In this document: piece after piece, positions 8,598 to 17,988 of the stretch
Layout of the letters: each line of letters starts with the position of its first letter
Numbering within the stretch: position 1 is the first letter of the stretch
Assembly: GCF_027622855.1 (NCBI RefSeq)
Contig: NZ_JAPZVR010000001.1
Span: forward strand, 391,272-455,271
DNA length: 64,000 nucleotides
Source of the DNA: Glycomyces algeriensis
Lineage (GTDB): Bacteria > Actinomycetota > Actinomycetes > Mycobacteriales > Micromonosporaceae
Direction: 5' to 3'
Notes under the pieces: model-generated
What the model was told of the DNA's origin: nothing
Database searches by the model: none
What the model saw: only the letters and a program-made list of their open reading frames with translations
Translations under genes and position numbers: made by a program

Positions 8598-10409
8598 TTG
8601 TCCACCGTCCCTCTCGGACAGTACGAGAAGCAGCCGACCGTCCCGCTGCCGGCAGACGCCCGCGTCCTCACCGGCGCGAGCGCCTGGGCCGCCGCCGCCG
8701 ACGCGGCCGCCGCGAAAGCGGGCGAGCGCGCGCCGCTCATCGTGGTCGACGCCTACCCCGGAGCGGACCTCCCCCTGCTCGCCAAGGCGATCGCGGGCGC
8801 CCTCCCGGACTGGCGGATCGTCGACGTCGAGGACGCCGCCGCGCTCCCCATCGCGCACATCGACGCCCGCTTCGCGGACAACCTCACCGAGGACCGCGTC
8901 TTCGGCGTCCTCTCACACGCCACAGTGGACGCCTTCTATGACGCCGAGCGCCTCGACAAGCTCGCCGTCGAGGTCGACGGCGCCACCGGACCCACGGTCC
9001 TGCTCGGCTGGGGCGCCGACCTCGTCGCCCGGCGCCTCGCGCACCCGTACGCGCTGGTGCTCGCCGACATGGCCCGCTGGGAGCTCCAGCTGCGCCAGCG
9101 CGCCGGGGCCACCAACTGGCGCGCCGAGAACCCCGACGAGGATCAGCTGCGCAAGTACAAGCGGGGCTTCTTCGTCGAGTGGCGCGTGGCCGACCGGCAC
9201 AAGACCACCCTGTTCGACCGGCTCGACTTCGTCTTGGACGCCAACGCGATCGGGTCCGCCGAGCCGACCGGCCGCACTGCCGGGATGATCACCGGCGAGG
9301 CGTTCCGCGCCGGACTCCGCGACGCCGCGCGCGCGCCCCTGCGGGTCGTCCCGTTCTTCGACCCCGGCGTGTGGGGCGGCCAGTGGATGAAGCAGCGGCT
9401 CGACCTCGACCCCGGCAAGCCGAACTACGCGTGGTGCTTCGACTGCGTGCCCGAGGAGAACTCGCTCCTGCTGGAGGACGCCGAAGGCGCGGTCGTCGAG
9501 ATCCCCTCCCTCGACCTCGTGCTCGCGCAACCCGAAGCGCTGCTGGGGGAGCGGACCTACGCGCGGTTCGGCGCCGAGTTCCCGATCCGCTTCGACTTCC
9601 TCGACACCATGGAGGGCGGCAACCTCTCCCTCCAGGTGCACCCGCTCACCGACTACATCCAGCGCACCTTCGGGATGCACTACACGCAGGACGAGTCGTA
9701 CTACATGCTCGACGCCGGGGACGACGCCGTCGTCTACCTCGGCACCAAGGACGGCGTCGACCGGGACGCGATGCTCGCCGACCTCCGCGCCGCCGAGACA
9801 GGCGAACGCCCCTTCCCCGCCGAGCGGTACGTGAACGCGTTCCCCGCCAAGAAGCACGACCACTTCCTCATCCCGGCCGGCACCATCCACAGCTCGGGCG
9901 CGAACTCGATGGTCCTGGAGATCTCGGCGACCCCGTTCATCTTCACCTTCAAGCTCTGGGACTGGGGCCGCCTCGGCCTCGACGGCGTCCCGCGCCCGGT
10001 CCACATCGACCACGGCGAGCGCAACCTCGTCTGGAAGCGCGATACGGCCTGGACCGAGGCGAACCTCGTCAACCGGGTTGAAACGATCACGAGCGAGGGC
10101 GATGTGGTCGAGGAGCGCACCGGGCTCCACGAGCTCGAGTTCATCGAGGTGCGCCGCCACTGGTTCGCCGAGGAGGTCACCCACGACACGGAGGGCACCG
10201 TCAACGTGCTCAACCTGGTCGAGGGCGACGAAGTCGAGATCACCAGCCCCACCGGGGCGTTCGCGCCCTACACGATCCACTACGCCGAGACGTTCATCGT
10301 CCCGGCCGCCGTCGGCCCCTACGTCATCCGCCGCACGGCCCGCTCCCGCAGCGAACGCTTCGGGACCGTCAAAGCCTCGGTCCGCGGCACCCGGACCAGC
10401 GAAGCCTGA
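8598..10409 (+). CDS. class I mannose-6-phosphate isomerase, long form
   Basis: A 603-residue phosphomannose isomerase (mannose-6-P to fructose-6-P). The C-terminal half is a metal-dependent cupin with VHPLTDYIQ, DESYYMLDA and HDHFLIPAGTIHSSG carrying the metal ligands. The N-terminal 230 residues resemble a nucleotide-kinase fold whose P-loop has become VDAYPGAD, a layout I recall from long ManA proteins of Firmicutes and Bacteroidetes. The frame is open far upstream, but the start is best placed at the TTG at 8598, with AAGGAG six bases before it and homology beginning shortly after (YEKQPTVPL). It completes the kinase-isomerase route into glycolysis. Confidence 0.88.
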   Translation: MSTVPLGQYEKQPTVPLPADARVLTGASAWAAAADAAAAKAGERAPLIVVDAYPGADLPLLAKAIAGALPDWRIVDVEDAAALPIAHIDARFADNLTEDRVFGVLSHATVDAFYDAERLDKLAVEVDGATGPTVLLGWGADLVARRLAHPYALVLADMARWELQLRQRAGATNWRAENPDEDQLRKYKRGFFVEWRVADRHKTTLFDRLDFVLDANAIGSAEPTGRTAGMITGEAFRAGLRDAARAPLRVVPFFDPGVWGGQWMKQRLDLDPGKPNYAWCFDCVPEENSLLLEDAEGAVVEIPSLDLVLAQPEALLGERTYARFGAEFPIRFDFLDTMEGGNLSLQVHPLTDYIQRTFGMHYTQDESYYMLDAGDDAVVYLGTKDGVDRDAMLADLRAAETGERPFPAERYVNAFPAKKHDHFLIPAGTIHSSGANSMVLEISATPFIFTFKLWDWGRLGLDGVPRPVHIDHGERNLVWKRDTAWTEANLVNRVETITSEGDVVEERTGLHELEFIEVRRHWFAEEVTHDTEGTVNVLNLVEGDEVEITSPTGAFAPYTIHYAETFIVPAAVGPYVIRRTARSRSERFGTVKASVRGTRTSEA

Positions 10410-10448
10410 CCTGCAACCCCACCCCCTTACCGAACAAAGGAGTTCGCA

Positions 10449-11711
10449 ATGCGATCCAGGAAGATCCCCGCCGCCATCGCGGCCGCCGCTGCCGCCTCGA
10501 TGCTGCTCGCCTCGTGCGGCGGCGGCAGCGCCGACGACGGCGCCACCACCGGCACGCTCGACTTCTACACGAACAAGGCCGCCTGGGAGCCCGACTTCGA
10601 CGAGCTGAACGCGCAGAGCGAGGGTGACGTCGACATCAGCCTCAACACCACCGGCTACTCCGACGCCGCCCAGTACGACGCGTTCATCAAGCAGTCCTTC
10701 CGCACCGACAAGAGCCCCGGCCTCTTCACCTGGCAGACCGGCCCCTCGCTCAGCGAACTCGTCGACGAGGGCCTGGTCGCCGAGACCACGGACATCTGGA
10801 CCAAGGCCGTGGACGAGGGCTGGATCGCCGAGGACCTGAAGGAGGCCTACACCTTCGACGGCAAGCAGTACTGCGTGCCGATGAACGTCGCCTACTGGGT
10901 CATGTACTACAACAAGCCCCTCTTCGAGGAGCAGGGCATCGCCGAGCCCACCACCTGGGCCGAGCTCGACGCCGCCGCCGAGAAGCTCAAGGGCGCCGGA
11001 ATCACCCCGTACTACCAGACCAGCACGCTGTTCACCTTCCCGTGGTTCCAGCAGCTCGTCGCCGGCACCGACCCCGAGCTCTACAACGGGCTCGCCACCG
11101 GCGAAGTGAAGTACACCGACCCGCGCATCGTCGAGATCATGGAGACCTGGCGCGCACAGCAAGAGGCCGGCTGGTTCAGCGACGCCGGCAGCACCGTCGA
11201 TCCCGCCGTCGGCCTCAAGCAGGGCGACTTCGCGATGATCAACTTCGGGTCGTTCTTCAACGGCTCCCTCGACGGCGCCGGCATGGTCTCCGGCCAGGAC
11301 TACGACATGTTCGTCATCCCGGCCGTGAACCCCGACCTCGGCACGACCCCCGTCGCGGTCGAGTCCGGGCCGCTCTGCGTCGCCGAGAACTCCTCCCAGA
11401 AGACCCTCGGCCTCGAGTACGCCGAGTGGTGGATGTCGCCCGACGCGCAGACCGCCTGGAGCGCCGCCCGCGGCGACGTCGCCTTCAACCCGCAGGCCAC
11501 CGTGGCCGACCCGATACTCGAAGAGCTCGGCACCACCGTCGCCGGCGACGGGTACGAACGCTACGACCGCTACTACGAGGCCACGCCCACGCCGATCCTC
11601 ACCGTCGCCCTCGAGCAGTTCGGCGCGTTCATCGCCAACCCGGGCGACCCGCTCCCGTTCCTGGAGACCATCCAGGCCGAAGCCGACGCCTACTGGGCAG
11701 ACCAGGGGTAG
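10449..11711 (+). CDS. ABC sugar transporter, solute-binding lipoprotein
   Basis: A 420-residue extracellular solute-binding protein of the CUT1 carbohydrate importer family. A lipoprotein signal peptide ends at LLASC with the acylated Cys at residue 23, so it is anchored outside the membrane. GTLDFYTNKAAWEP, PGLFTWQTGPSL and WWMSPDAQTAWSAARG are typical. AAAGGAG precedes the ATG. Followed six bases later by two permeases; no ATPase gene is present, so a shared MsiK-type ATPase encoded elsewhere is presumed, as is usual in actinobacteria. Confidence 0.93.
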   Translation: MRSRKIPAAIAAAAAASMLLASCGGGSADDGATTGTLDFYTNKAAWEPDFDELNAQSEGDVDISLNTTGYSDAAQYDAFIKQSFRTDKSPGLFTWQTGPSLSELVDEGLVAETTDIWTKAVDEGWIAEDLKEAYTFDGKQYCVPMNVAYWVMYYNKPLFEEQGIAEPTTWAELDAAAEKLKGAGITPYYQTSTLFTFPWFQQLVAGTDPELYNGLATGEVKYTDPRIVEIMETWRAQQEAGWFSDAGSTVDPAVGLKQGDFAMINFGSFFNGSLDGAGMVSGQDYDMFVIPAVNPDLGTTPVAVESGPLCVAENSSQKTLGLEYAEWWMSPDAQTAWSAARGDVAFNPQATVADPILEELGTTVAGDGYERYDRYYEATPTPILTVALEQFGAFIANPGDPLPFLETIQAEADAYWADQG

Positions 11712-11717
11712 CACCGC

Positions 11718-12668
11718 ATGACGTCCGACCAGACCACTCTGAACCGCCCTGAGGAGCGGCTCCGCCGGTCCTCGGGGCCCGACCGGGCCGCACCGAAGCG
11801 CCCCAAGGACCCGTTCGCGCGGTCCGCCGCGGGGTTCATCGCGCCCGGCGTGATCCTCGTGGCCGTGCTGCTCTACCTGCCGCTGCTGTGGACCACCTTC
11901 CTCAGCCTCACCGAGTACAACGGCCTCGGCGACCCCGAGTGGGTCGGCTTCGCGAACTACCTGGAGATGTTCGACGACCCCGGGTTCATCGGCTCCGTGC
12001 TCAACACGCTGCTGTGGGTCGCCGGCACCCTCCTCGTCCCGGTCGGGATCGGGCTCGGCGTCGCCCTGCTCACCTGGAACCTCAAGGGCGGCACCTGGCT
12101 GCGCCTGCCGTTCCTCATCCCCTACGCCCTCTCCGGCATCGGGGTCGGCGTGATCTGGTCGTTCATCCTCTCCGGCGACGGCGCGCTCGACCAGGCGCTC
12201 GCCGCCTTCGGCATCCAGGACACGCCGCGCTGGCTCGTCGACGCCCCGCTCAACACGGTCGTGATGATCCTCGCGACCGCGTGGCAGGGCGTCGGCGTGA
12301 ACGCGCTGCTCTTCACGATCGGCCTCCAGTCGATCCCGAAGGAGCCGCTGGAGGCGGCGCGGGTCGACGGCGCGAACGGGCTGCGCCTGTTCCGGAGCAT
12401 CCTGTGGCCCATGCTCCGCCCGCTCACCGCGGTCGTCGTCGGCCTCTCGATCGTCGCGAGCCTCAAGACCTTCGACATCGTGCAGGGCATGACGAAGGGC
12501 GGGCCCGGCCGGGCCTCCGAGACGCTCGCGCTCACGATGTACAAGGAGACGTTCGTGAACAGCGAGTACGGCCTCGGTTCGGCGATCGCGGTGTTCCTCA
12601 CCGTGGTCACGCTCGCGGCCTCGATCCTCTACCTGCGCCAGCAGCTCTCCAGCAAACACGGGGTCTGA
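11718..12668 (+). CDS. ABC sugar transporter permease, MalF-like
   Basis: A 316-residue inner-membrane permease with six predicted helices (first: AAGFIAPGVILVAVLLYLPLL after a basic N-terminus). The ATPase-coupling EAA loop is EAARVDGANGLRLFRSIL. It pairs with the next gene to form the translocation channel for the sugar bound by the upstream lipoprotein. TAA-free spacing is tight: it starts six bases after the binding protein and ends one base before the next permease, so the genes are co-translated. Confidence 0.93.
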   Translation: MTSDQTTLNRPEERLRRSSGPDRAAPKRPKDPFARSAAGFIAPGVILVAVLLYLPLLWTTFLSLTEYNGLGDPEWVGFANYLEMFDDPGFIGSVLNTLLWVAGTLLVPVGIGLGVALLTWNLKGGTWLRLPFLIPYALSGIGVGVIWSFILSGDGALDQALAAFGIQDTPRWLVDAPLNTVVMILATAWQGVGVNALLFTIGLQSIPKEPLEAARVDGANGLRLFRSILWPMLRPLTAVVVGLSIVASLKTFDIVQGMTKGGPGRASETLALTMYKETFVNSEYGLGSAIAVFLTVVTLAASILYLRQQLSSKHGV

Positions 12669-12669
12669 C

Positions 12670-13497
12670 ATGCCGTTCAAGCACACCGCACGCATCGTCC
12701 GCACCGCCGTCCTGGTCGTCCTCGGCCTGTTCTGGCTCCTGCCGGTGTACCTGCTCCTGGTGAACGCCGCGAAGTCGCCGGAAACGTTCACCACCAAGGA
12801 GTCCTGGATCCCCACCGACTTCTCGCTGCTCGCGAACATGGCCGAGGCGGTGCGCCTCTCCGGGCTCGCCGAGAGCGCGGCGAGCACCCTGCTCTACGCG
12901 GTCGTCTCGCCCGCGATCGCCGTCGTGGTCGGCGCCGCGGCCGGGTTCGCTATCGTCGCGCTCCGGCTGCGGCACGGCTTCGCCTGGTTCGTGGTGGTCT
13001 TCGGGGGCACCGTGTTCCCGCTCCAGATGATCCTGCTGCCGCTGTTCGACGCCTACTCCCGGGTGGGCCTGTTCGACTCCCGGACGGGCATGATCATCGT
13101 CTACACGGCGATCTCGATCCCGTTTTCGGCCTTCGTGATGCGCAACTTCTTCACCGGCATCGCGCACAGCGTCTTCGAGGCGGCCGTGCTCGACGGGGCG
13201 TCGACCTGGCGCATCTTCGCCCGCGTCTACCTCCCGATGGCCTCCAGCGCGCTCGTCGCGGTCTTCATCCTGCAGGCCACCTTCATCTGGAACGACTTCC
13301 TGCTCGGCCTGGTGCTCAGCCAGTCCGACACCGTGCGGCCCATCGTGACCAGCCTCGCCGGGATGCAGAGCACCTACGGCGGCGCGCAGATGTCCACGGT
13401 GCTCGCGGGCGGCCTGCTCGTCTCACTGCCCACAGTGGTCCTGTTCCTGTTCACGCAGAAGTTCTTCGCCCGCGGCCTCGCCCTCGGGCAGTACTAG
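12670..13497 (+). CDS. ABC sugar transporter permease, MalG-like
   Basis: A 275-residue carbohydrate permease with an N-terminal helix (TAVLVVLGLFWLLPVYLLLVN), about six membrane spans, and the EAA loop EAAVLDGASTWRIFARVYLP. Ends ARGLALGQY, close to the usual MalG-type tail. Second channel subunit of the importer. It starts one base after the preceding stop and is followed eight bases later by the intracellular glycosidase, linking import to hydrolysis. Confidence 0.93.
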   Translation: MPFKHTARIVRTAVLVVLGLFWLLPVYLLLVNAAKSPETFTTKESWIPTDFSLLANMAEAVRLSGLAESAASTLLYAVVSPAIAVVVGAAAGFAIVALRLRHGFAWFVVVFGGTVFPLQMILLPLFDAYSRVGLFDSRTGMIIVYTAISIPFSAFVMRNFFTGIAHSVFEAAVLDGASTWRIFARVYLPMASSALVAVFILQATFIWNDFLLGLVLSQSDTVRPIVTSLAGMQSTYGGAQMSTVLAGGLLVSLPTVVLFLFTQKFFARGLALGQY

Positions 13498-13504
13498 GAG
13501 TCCC

Positions 13505-15640
13505 ATGCGCCTCATTCCCGACGTCGACGACCTCGCGGCCGACCCGGTCTCGCACCACTACGACGACATGATCGCGCCGAGCGGCCTCACCAACTTCCTC
13601 GGCACGGCCCGCGTCGACCACGACCTCACCGCGGTCAGCGCGGTCACCTTCCCGCCGGTGTCCCAGGGGCTCACCCGCACCGCGGCGTGCTTCGTGGACG
13701 GGCGCCTGGTCGAGTCCTACGGCGCCCCGATCACCCACGAGTGGCGGCCCGACCGGGTGCGCCGCAGCGCCACCCTGCCCGGCCTCGAGCTGGTCACGAC
13801 GACCGTGTGCGCCCCAGGCGAAACCGCCGTCGCGATCGACATCAGCGTCACCAACACCGGCGACCGGGCCCGGACCGTGCCCCTCACGCTCACCCTCGCC
13901 GCCGGCGCGGCCCGATCCGAGGCGGCCTGGCTCGACGCGGTGGCCCCCGAAGCGGGCAACCGCGCCGCCATCGGCGCGTCCCGCCTGGCCTTCAGCGACC
14001 GGGACGGCACCGCGTGGAGCATCCAGGGCGTCGACACCGCAGCCGAGGTCCGCCTCTCGGGCATCGCCCCGATGGCAGGGGAGCACGAGGTCGGCATCGG
14101 CGGCATCGAACGCGGCGGCGAGGTCACCGTCGAGCTCGAACTCGCCCCCGGCGCGACCGGCCGCTTCGGCTACGTCCACGCCGTCGGCACCACTGAGGAC
14201 GCCGCCACTGCGGCCTTCGAACGCGTCGCCGCCGACGTCCCGGGCACCATCGAAGGCGCCGAAGCGTTCTGGAACGGCCAGCTCGAAGCCGCCTTCACCC
14301 CCGGCAACGCCGAGTTCTCCGGCCACCTGCCCACATTGGAGACCGACTCCGACGCGCTGCGCCGCCTCTACTGGTGGGGCGCGCTCGGCACCATCTGGTT
14401 CCGGCGCGACTTCGCTGGCAACGTGCTCGGCCGCAGCTACGACACCCTCATGCCCAACTACTGGGCCACGACCACCTTCATCTGGGACTACAGCCTCAGC
14501 TCCATCACGCACGCCCTCCTCGACCCCGAGCCGATGAAGGCCCAGCTGCGGCACTGGATCGCCTCCGACATCCACACGCATTTCGGCACCTCCTCGCTCA
14601 CCGGCGGGCCCGTGGGCCGCTGGTACTCGGTCAACGACTACGCCATGACCCGGCTCGTGCACGACTACCTGCGGTTCACCCGCGACACCGCCCTCCTCGA
14701 CGAGACCCCCGGGGACCGGCCCGTCCGCGAGCACCTGCGCGACTGGGCGCTGGCCTGGCAGTCGCTGCGCGGCACGGGCCCGCTCGCCGACTACGGCGAG
14801 ATCGACAACCTCCTCGAATGCGTCAGCTCCTACACCCACGAGGTCGCGAGCCTGAACGCGGCGAACGTGTGGAACCTGCGCACTGTGGCGGACATCCTTG
14901 CCGCCGAAGGCGACACGGACGGATCCGCCGCGCTCGCCGCGGAGGCGGAGGCGCTCGTCAAATCCGTGGCCGACCTCTACCTGCCGGGCACCGGCCACTT
15001 CGCGGCCCGCCAGCCGGACGGCACCCGCGTGCCGGTGCGGCACGTCTACGACTTCAGCGTCGTCGGCACCACCATCGCCGCCGACCTCGACGAGCGGACG
15101 CGGCGCGAGATGGTCGAGTTCTACCAGCGCGAGCTGCGGACCGAGGCCTGGCTCCGGTCACTGTCCCCATGGGACCCTGATGCGAGCTTCAGTCCCCGCC
15201 CGGACCACCAGTGGAACGGCGCGTACCCGGCCTGGCCGGCCGACGCGGCGCGCTCCCTCGTGGCGCTCGGCGCGCCCGAGGTCGCCATCGACTGGCTGCC
15301 CGGGCTGGCACGCTCGGCGAACCAGGGCCCGCCCGGTCAGGCGCACTTCACCGAGGAGGCCGTGCCGCCGGTGAACGGCGGCGCGCGCAAGGCCCCGCCG
15401 CAGCTGCCGTACATCATCGACTGGGCGTGCTCCTCGGCCGGAGCGTATGTGGCCCTGGTGATCGAGTCGTTCTTCGGCGTCGACCCGCGGCTCGGCTCCG
15501 CCGATATCGACACGTCGCAGGGGTGCATCGCCGACCTCGATCCGAGCGCGGTCCTGCGCGGCCTGCGACTCGGGGACCGCATCGTGGACATTTTTGCAGA
15601 CGGCACTGTCGCCGACGGCACCGTCACCGATGCCGCATGA
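13505..15640 (+). CDS. (alpha/alpha)6-barrel glycoside hydrolase, MGH1/GH63-like
   Basis: A 711-residue cytoplasmic protein (no signal peptide). Residues 1-260 look like a beta-sandwich (VDGRLVESYGAPITHEW, VAIDISVTNTGDRARTV). The rest is a six-hairpin helical barrel: YWATTTFIWDYSLSS, GRWYSVNDYAMTRLVHDYLRFT, YGEIDNLLECVSSYTHEVASLNAANVW. That pattern of WDY and acid-rich loops fits the mannosylglycerate-hydrolase/GH63-like group. Those enzymes release glucose or mannose from alpha-glycosides. With the kinase and ManA upstream, cleavage of an imported alpha-mannoside is plausible, but the family assignment is by pattern, not alignment. Confidence 0.6.
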   Translation: MRLIPDVDDLAADPVSHHYDDMIAPSGLTNFLGTARVDHDLTAVSAVTFPPVSQGLTRTAACFVDGRLVESYGAPITHEWRPDRVRRSATLPGLELVTTTVCAPGETAVAIDISVTNTGDRARTVPLTLTLAAGAARSEAAWLDAVAPEAGNRAAIGASRLAFSDRDGTAWSIQGVDTAAEVRLSGIAPMAGEHEVGIGGIERGGEVTVELELAPGATGRFGYVHAVGTTEDAATAAFERVAADVPGTIEGAEAFWNGQLEAAFTPGNAEFSGHLPTLETDSDALRRLYWWGALGTIWFRRDFAGNVLGRSYDTLMPNYWATTTFIWDYSLSSITHALLDPEPMKAQLRHWIASDIHTHFGTSSLTGGPVGRWYSVNDYAMTRLVHDYLRFTRDTALLDETPGDRPVREHLRDWALAWQSLRGTGPLADYGEIDNLLECVSSYTHEVASLNAANVWNLRTVADILAAEGDTDGSAALAAEAEALVKSVADLYLPGTGHFAARQPDGTRVPVRHVYDFSVVGTTIAADLDERTRREMVEFYQRELRTEAWLRSLSPWDPDASFSPRPDHQWNGAYPAWPADAARSLVALGAPEVAIDWLPGLARSANQGPPGQAHFTEEAVPPVNGGARKAPPQLPYIIDWACSSAGAYVALVIESFFGVDPRLGSADIDTSQGCIADLDPSAVLRGLRLGDRIVDIFADGTVADGTVTDAA

Positions 15641-16788
15641 CCCTGCAGCCCTTCGACATTCACCCCTCGATGGTCCGCGGCGCGGTCGACGTCGAGGCCA
15701 CTGAGCGCGGCCTGGTCCCGCACCGCCTGCCGCAGTGGGCGAGGCGGCAGATCCCGGACCGGTTCATGGTGCAGACGAGCGCGGAGAGCGCCGGAGTGCG
15801 GCTCGCGATCCGCACGGCCGCCAACGTGATCGAGCTCGACGTGCAGGCCCGGCGCATCGCCGCCGACGCCGAGGCGCCGATGCCGCCGAGCGTCTACGAG
15901 CTCACCGAGCGCGGCGCGGTCGTCGCGACCGCCGAAGCCCCGGTCGGCTCCCGCTTCGTGTTCACCTTCGAGCGCCCGGACGGCGAGATCGTGCCGGGTC
16001 CTGACGCGACCGTGCGCTTCGAGGGCCTGAGCACCGGCGCCGAGCGCGACCTGGAACTGTGGCTCCCGTACTACGACCACGTCGAACTGCTCGCCCTCCG
16101 CGCCGACGCCCCGGTCACGGCCGTGCCGGACGGCGGCGCGCTCCGGTGGGTGCACCACGGCAGCTCGATCAGCCACGGCTACCGGGCCGCCTCCACCACG
16201 GGCACCTGGCCGGTGGTCGCGGCGCTCAAAGCCGGTGCGGCCCTGACGAACCTGGCGTTCAGCGGCAACGCCATGCTCGACCCGTTCACCGCCAGGACGA
16301 TGCGCGACACGGCCGCCGACCTCATCAGCCTGAAGATCGGCATCAACCTCGTCTGCGGGGACGTGATGCGGGTGCGCGGGTTCCGCCCCGCGGTCGACGG
16401 CTTCCTCGACACGATCCGCGACGGCCACCCGGGCACGCCGATCGTGGTCGTCTCGCCGATCTGGTGCGAGCCGGTCGAGACCGCGGCCGGACCGACCATG
16501 CAGGACCCCGAACGGGCCGAGGAGTGGTCGATCGCGGCGGGCAGCGAGGCCGACACCGAGGCCGGCAAGCTCTCGCTGCGCGTCATCCGCGCCGAACTCG
16601 CCGCCGTCGTCGAGCGCCGCCGCGCCGACGGCGACCGGCTGCTCCACTACCTCGACGGCCTCTCGCTCTACGGCGAGGCCGACGCCGCCGCGATGCCCCT
16701 GCCCGACAACCTGCACCCCGGCCCGGACGTGCAGCGCCTCATCGGCGAGCGCTTCGCCGCCGGCGTCCTCGCCGAGCACGCCTCCTGA
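15637..16788 (+). CDS. SGNH/GDSL-type esterase, two-domain
   Basis: A 383-residue protein with an N-terminal jelly-roll-like domain (about 1-155) and a C-terminal SGNH hydrolase. The nucleophile block is VHHGSSISHG, the oxyanion Gly/Asn block probably FSGNAM, and the catalytic Asp/His block is LPDNLHPGPD near the end. Such two-domain SGNH enzymes often remove acetyl groups from glycans. No signal peptide, so it would act on imported oligosaccharide. The ATG at 15637 overlaps the glycosidase stop (ATGA), and a frame extension upstream would only run antisense-like, low-homology sequence. Confidence 0.8.
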   Translation: MTLQPFDIHPSMVRGAVDVEATERGLVPHRLPQWARRQIPDRFMVQTSAESAGVRLAIRTAANVIELDVQARRIAADAEAPMPPSVYELTERGAVVATAEAPVGSRFVFTFERPDGEIVPGPDATVRFEGLSTGAERDLELWLPYYDHVELLALRADAPVTAVPDGGALRWVHHGSSISHGYRAASTTGTWPVVAALKAGAALTNLAFSGNAMLDPFTARTMRDTAADLISLKIGINLVCGDVMRVRGFRPAVDGFLDTIRDGHPGTPIVVVSPIWCEPVETAAGPTMQDPERAEEWSIAAGSEADTEAGKLSLRVIRAELAAVVERRRADGDRLLHYLDGLSLYGEADAAAMPLPDNLHPGPDVQRLIGERFAAGVLAEHAS

Positions 16789-16828
16789 CCGTCCCCTCCA
16801 CGTCCATGACCCTGCAAAGGAGCAGACC

Positions 16829-17917
16829 ATGACCCGCAGACCGATCACCCTCGCGGTGGCCGCCGGACTGGCGACCGCCCTCGTACCCCTGACCGCCGCC
16901 GCGGCGGCCCCGATCGCGTGCCCGCCGACCGGCACCGAGATCAACACCGAGCTCACCGAGCGCTTCGGCACCTACGGCGACACCGCCGGGCGCTGGACCG
17001 GCTCCGACTCCGCGTACAGCGTCGACCTGCCTGACGGCTCGACCGCGTGGATCTACTCCGACACGTTCATGGGCGAGGTCGACGCGAACGGCGGCCGGCC
17101 CGCCGACTCGCCGTTCCTCCACAACTCGATCGTCGTGGACGACGACGGCGTCCTCACCACCCACACCGGCGGCACCGAGGCCGCCCCCGAATCGCTCGTC
17201 AAGGTCGCGGGCGCCGACGAGACGCAGCGCTGGTACTGGTTCGGCGACGCCACGGTCGAGGACGGCATGCTCCGCGTCATGCTGCTCGAGTTCATCAAGA
17301 CCGGCACCGGCGTGTTCGACTTCAAGTTCACCGGCAACGCCGTCGCCACGATCGACCCGGCCGACATGAGCCTCGTGTCGGTCACCGACCTGCCGGACTC
17401 CACGATCAACTGGGGCTCGGCGATCTACGAGGACCCCGCGGACGGCTACACCTACGTCTTCGGCGTCGAGGACAACCAGGCGCAGAAGTACGCCCACCTG
17501 GCCCGCGTCCCCTCCGGCTCGCTGACCACCGCGGACTGGGAGTACTTCGGCGAGGGGGAGTGGAGCACCGATCCGGCCGCGTCCAGCCGCATCCTCGAAG
17601 GCGTCTCGAACGAGTTCAGCGTCTCCCGCTTCCAGGGGAAGTTCACGCTCGTCACCGGTGACGCGACCGAACCGCTCAGCGCCAAGATCGTGATGTACCG
17701 CAGCGCCTCCATCACCGGCCCCTACACCGGCAAGACCGAGCTGTACACGACCCCGGAGACCGGCGGGAACGTCTTCACCTACAACGCGAAGGCCCACCCG
17801 AACCTCGGCGACCGCGACACCCTCGTCGTCACGTACAACGTGAACACCTTCCAAGGCAGCGACCACTACACGGACGCCCGCCTGTACCGCCCCCGCTACG
17901 TCGACGTGCACTTCTAG
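16829..17917 (+). CDS. secreted DUF4185 beta-propeller protein (GH183-like)
   Basis: A 362-residue exported protein: signal peptide about 1-27 (MTRRPITLAVAAGLATALV, then AAAAA|AP). It has the DUF4185 five-bladed propeller pattern: GRWTGSDSAYSVDLPDGSTAWIY, SDTFMGEVD, FLHNSIVVDDDG, YWFGDATVEDGMLRVMLLEF, INWGSAIYEDPADGYTYVFG. Some DUF4185 proteins have been established as endo-D-arabinanases (family GH183) acting on mycobacterial-type arabinan; others have no known activity. Last gene of the operon, with AAGGAG before the ATG and a 12-bp hairpin after the stop. An external glycan-degrading role is inferred from family and context. Confidence 0.8.
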   Translation: MTRRPITLAVAAGLATALVPLTAAAAAPIACPPTGTEINTELTERFGTYGDTAGRWTGSDSAYSVDLPDGSTAWIYSDTFMGEVDANGGRPADSPFLHNSIVVDDDGVLTTHTGGTEAAPESLVKVAGADETQRWYWFGDATVEDGMLRVMLLEFIKTGTGVFDFKFTGNAVATIDPADMSLVSVTDLPDSTINWGSAIYEDPADGYTYVFGVEDNQAQKYAHLARVPSGSLTTADWEYFGEGEWSTDPAASSRILEGVSNEFSVSRFQGKFTLVTGDATEPLSAKIVMYRSASITGPYTGKTELYTTPETGGNVFTYNAKAHPNLGDRDTLVVTYNVNTFQGSDHYTDARLYRPRYVDVHF

Positions 17918-17940
17918 AGACCCGACACCGCAACACCCCC

Positions 17941-17969
17941 CGGGCCGGAGACCACGAGTCTCCGGCCCG
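17941..17969. terminator. hairpin terminator between convergent operons
   Basis: A perfect 12-bp stem (CGGGCCGGAGAC / GTCTCCGGCCCG) with a 5-nt loop, between the DUF4185 gene and the convergent ferredoxin gene. No long T tract follows; probably bidirectional. Confidence 0.8.
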
Positions 17970-17988
17970 GATCGCCTTCTGCCGCAGG

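Noticed and set aside
4905..10409. 1834-residue plus-strand open frame
   Set aside because: Its N-terminal two thirds read as Arg/Gly/Pro-rich shadow of several genes; only the last 603 residues (ManA from TTG 8598) are real.
8913..12887. 1324-residue minus-strand open frame
   Set aside because: Low-complexity acidic/valine-rich antisense of ManA and the ABC genes, a GC-skew artefact.
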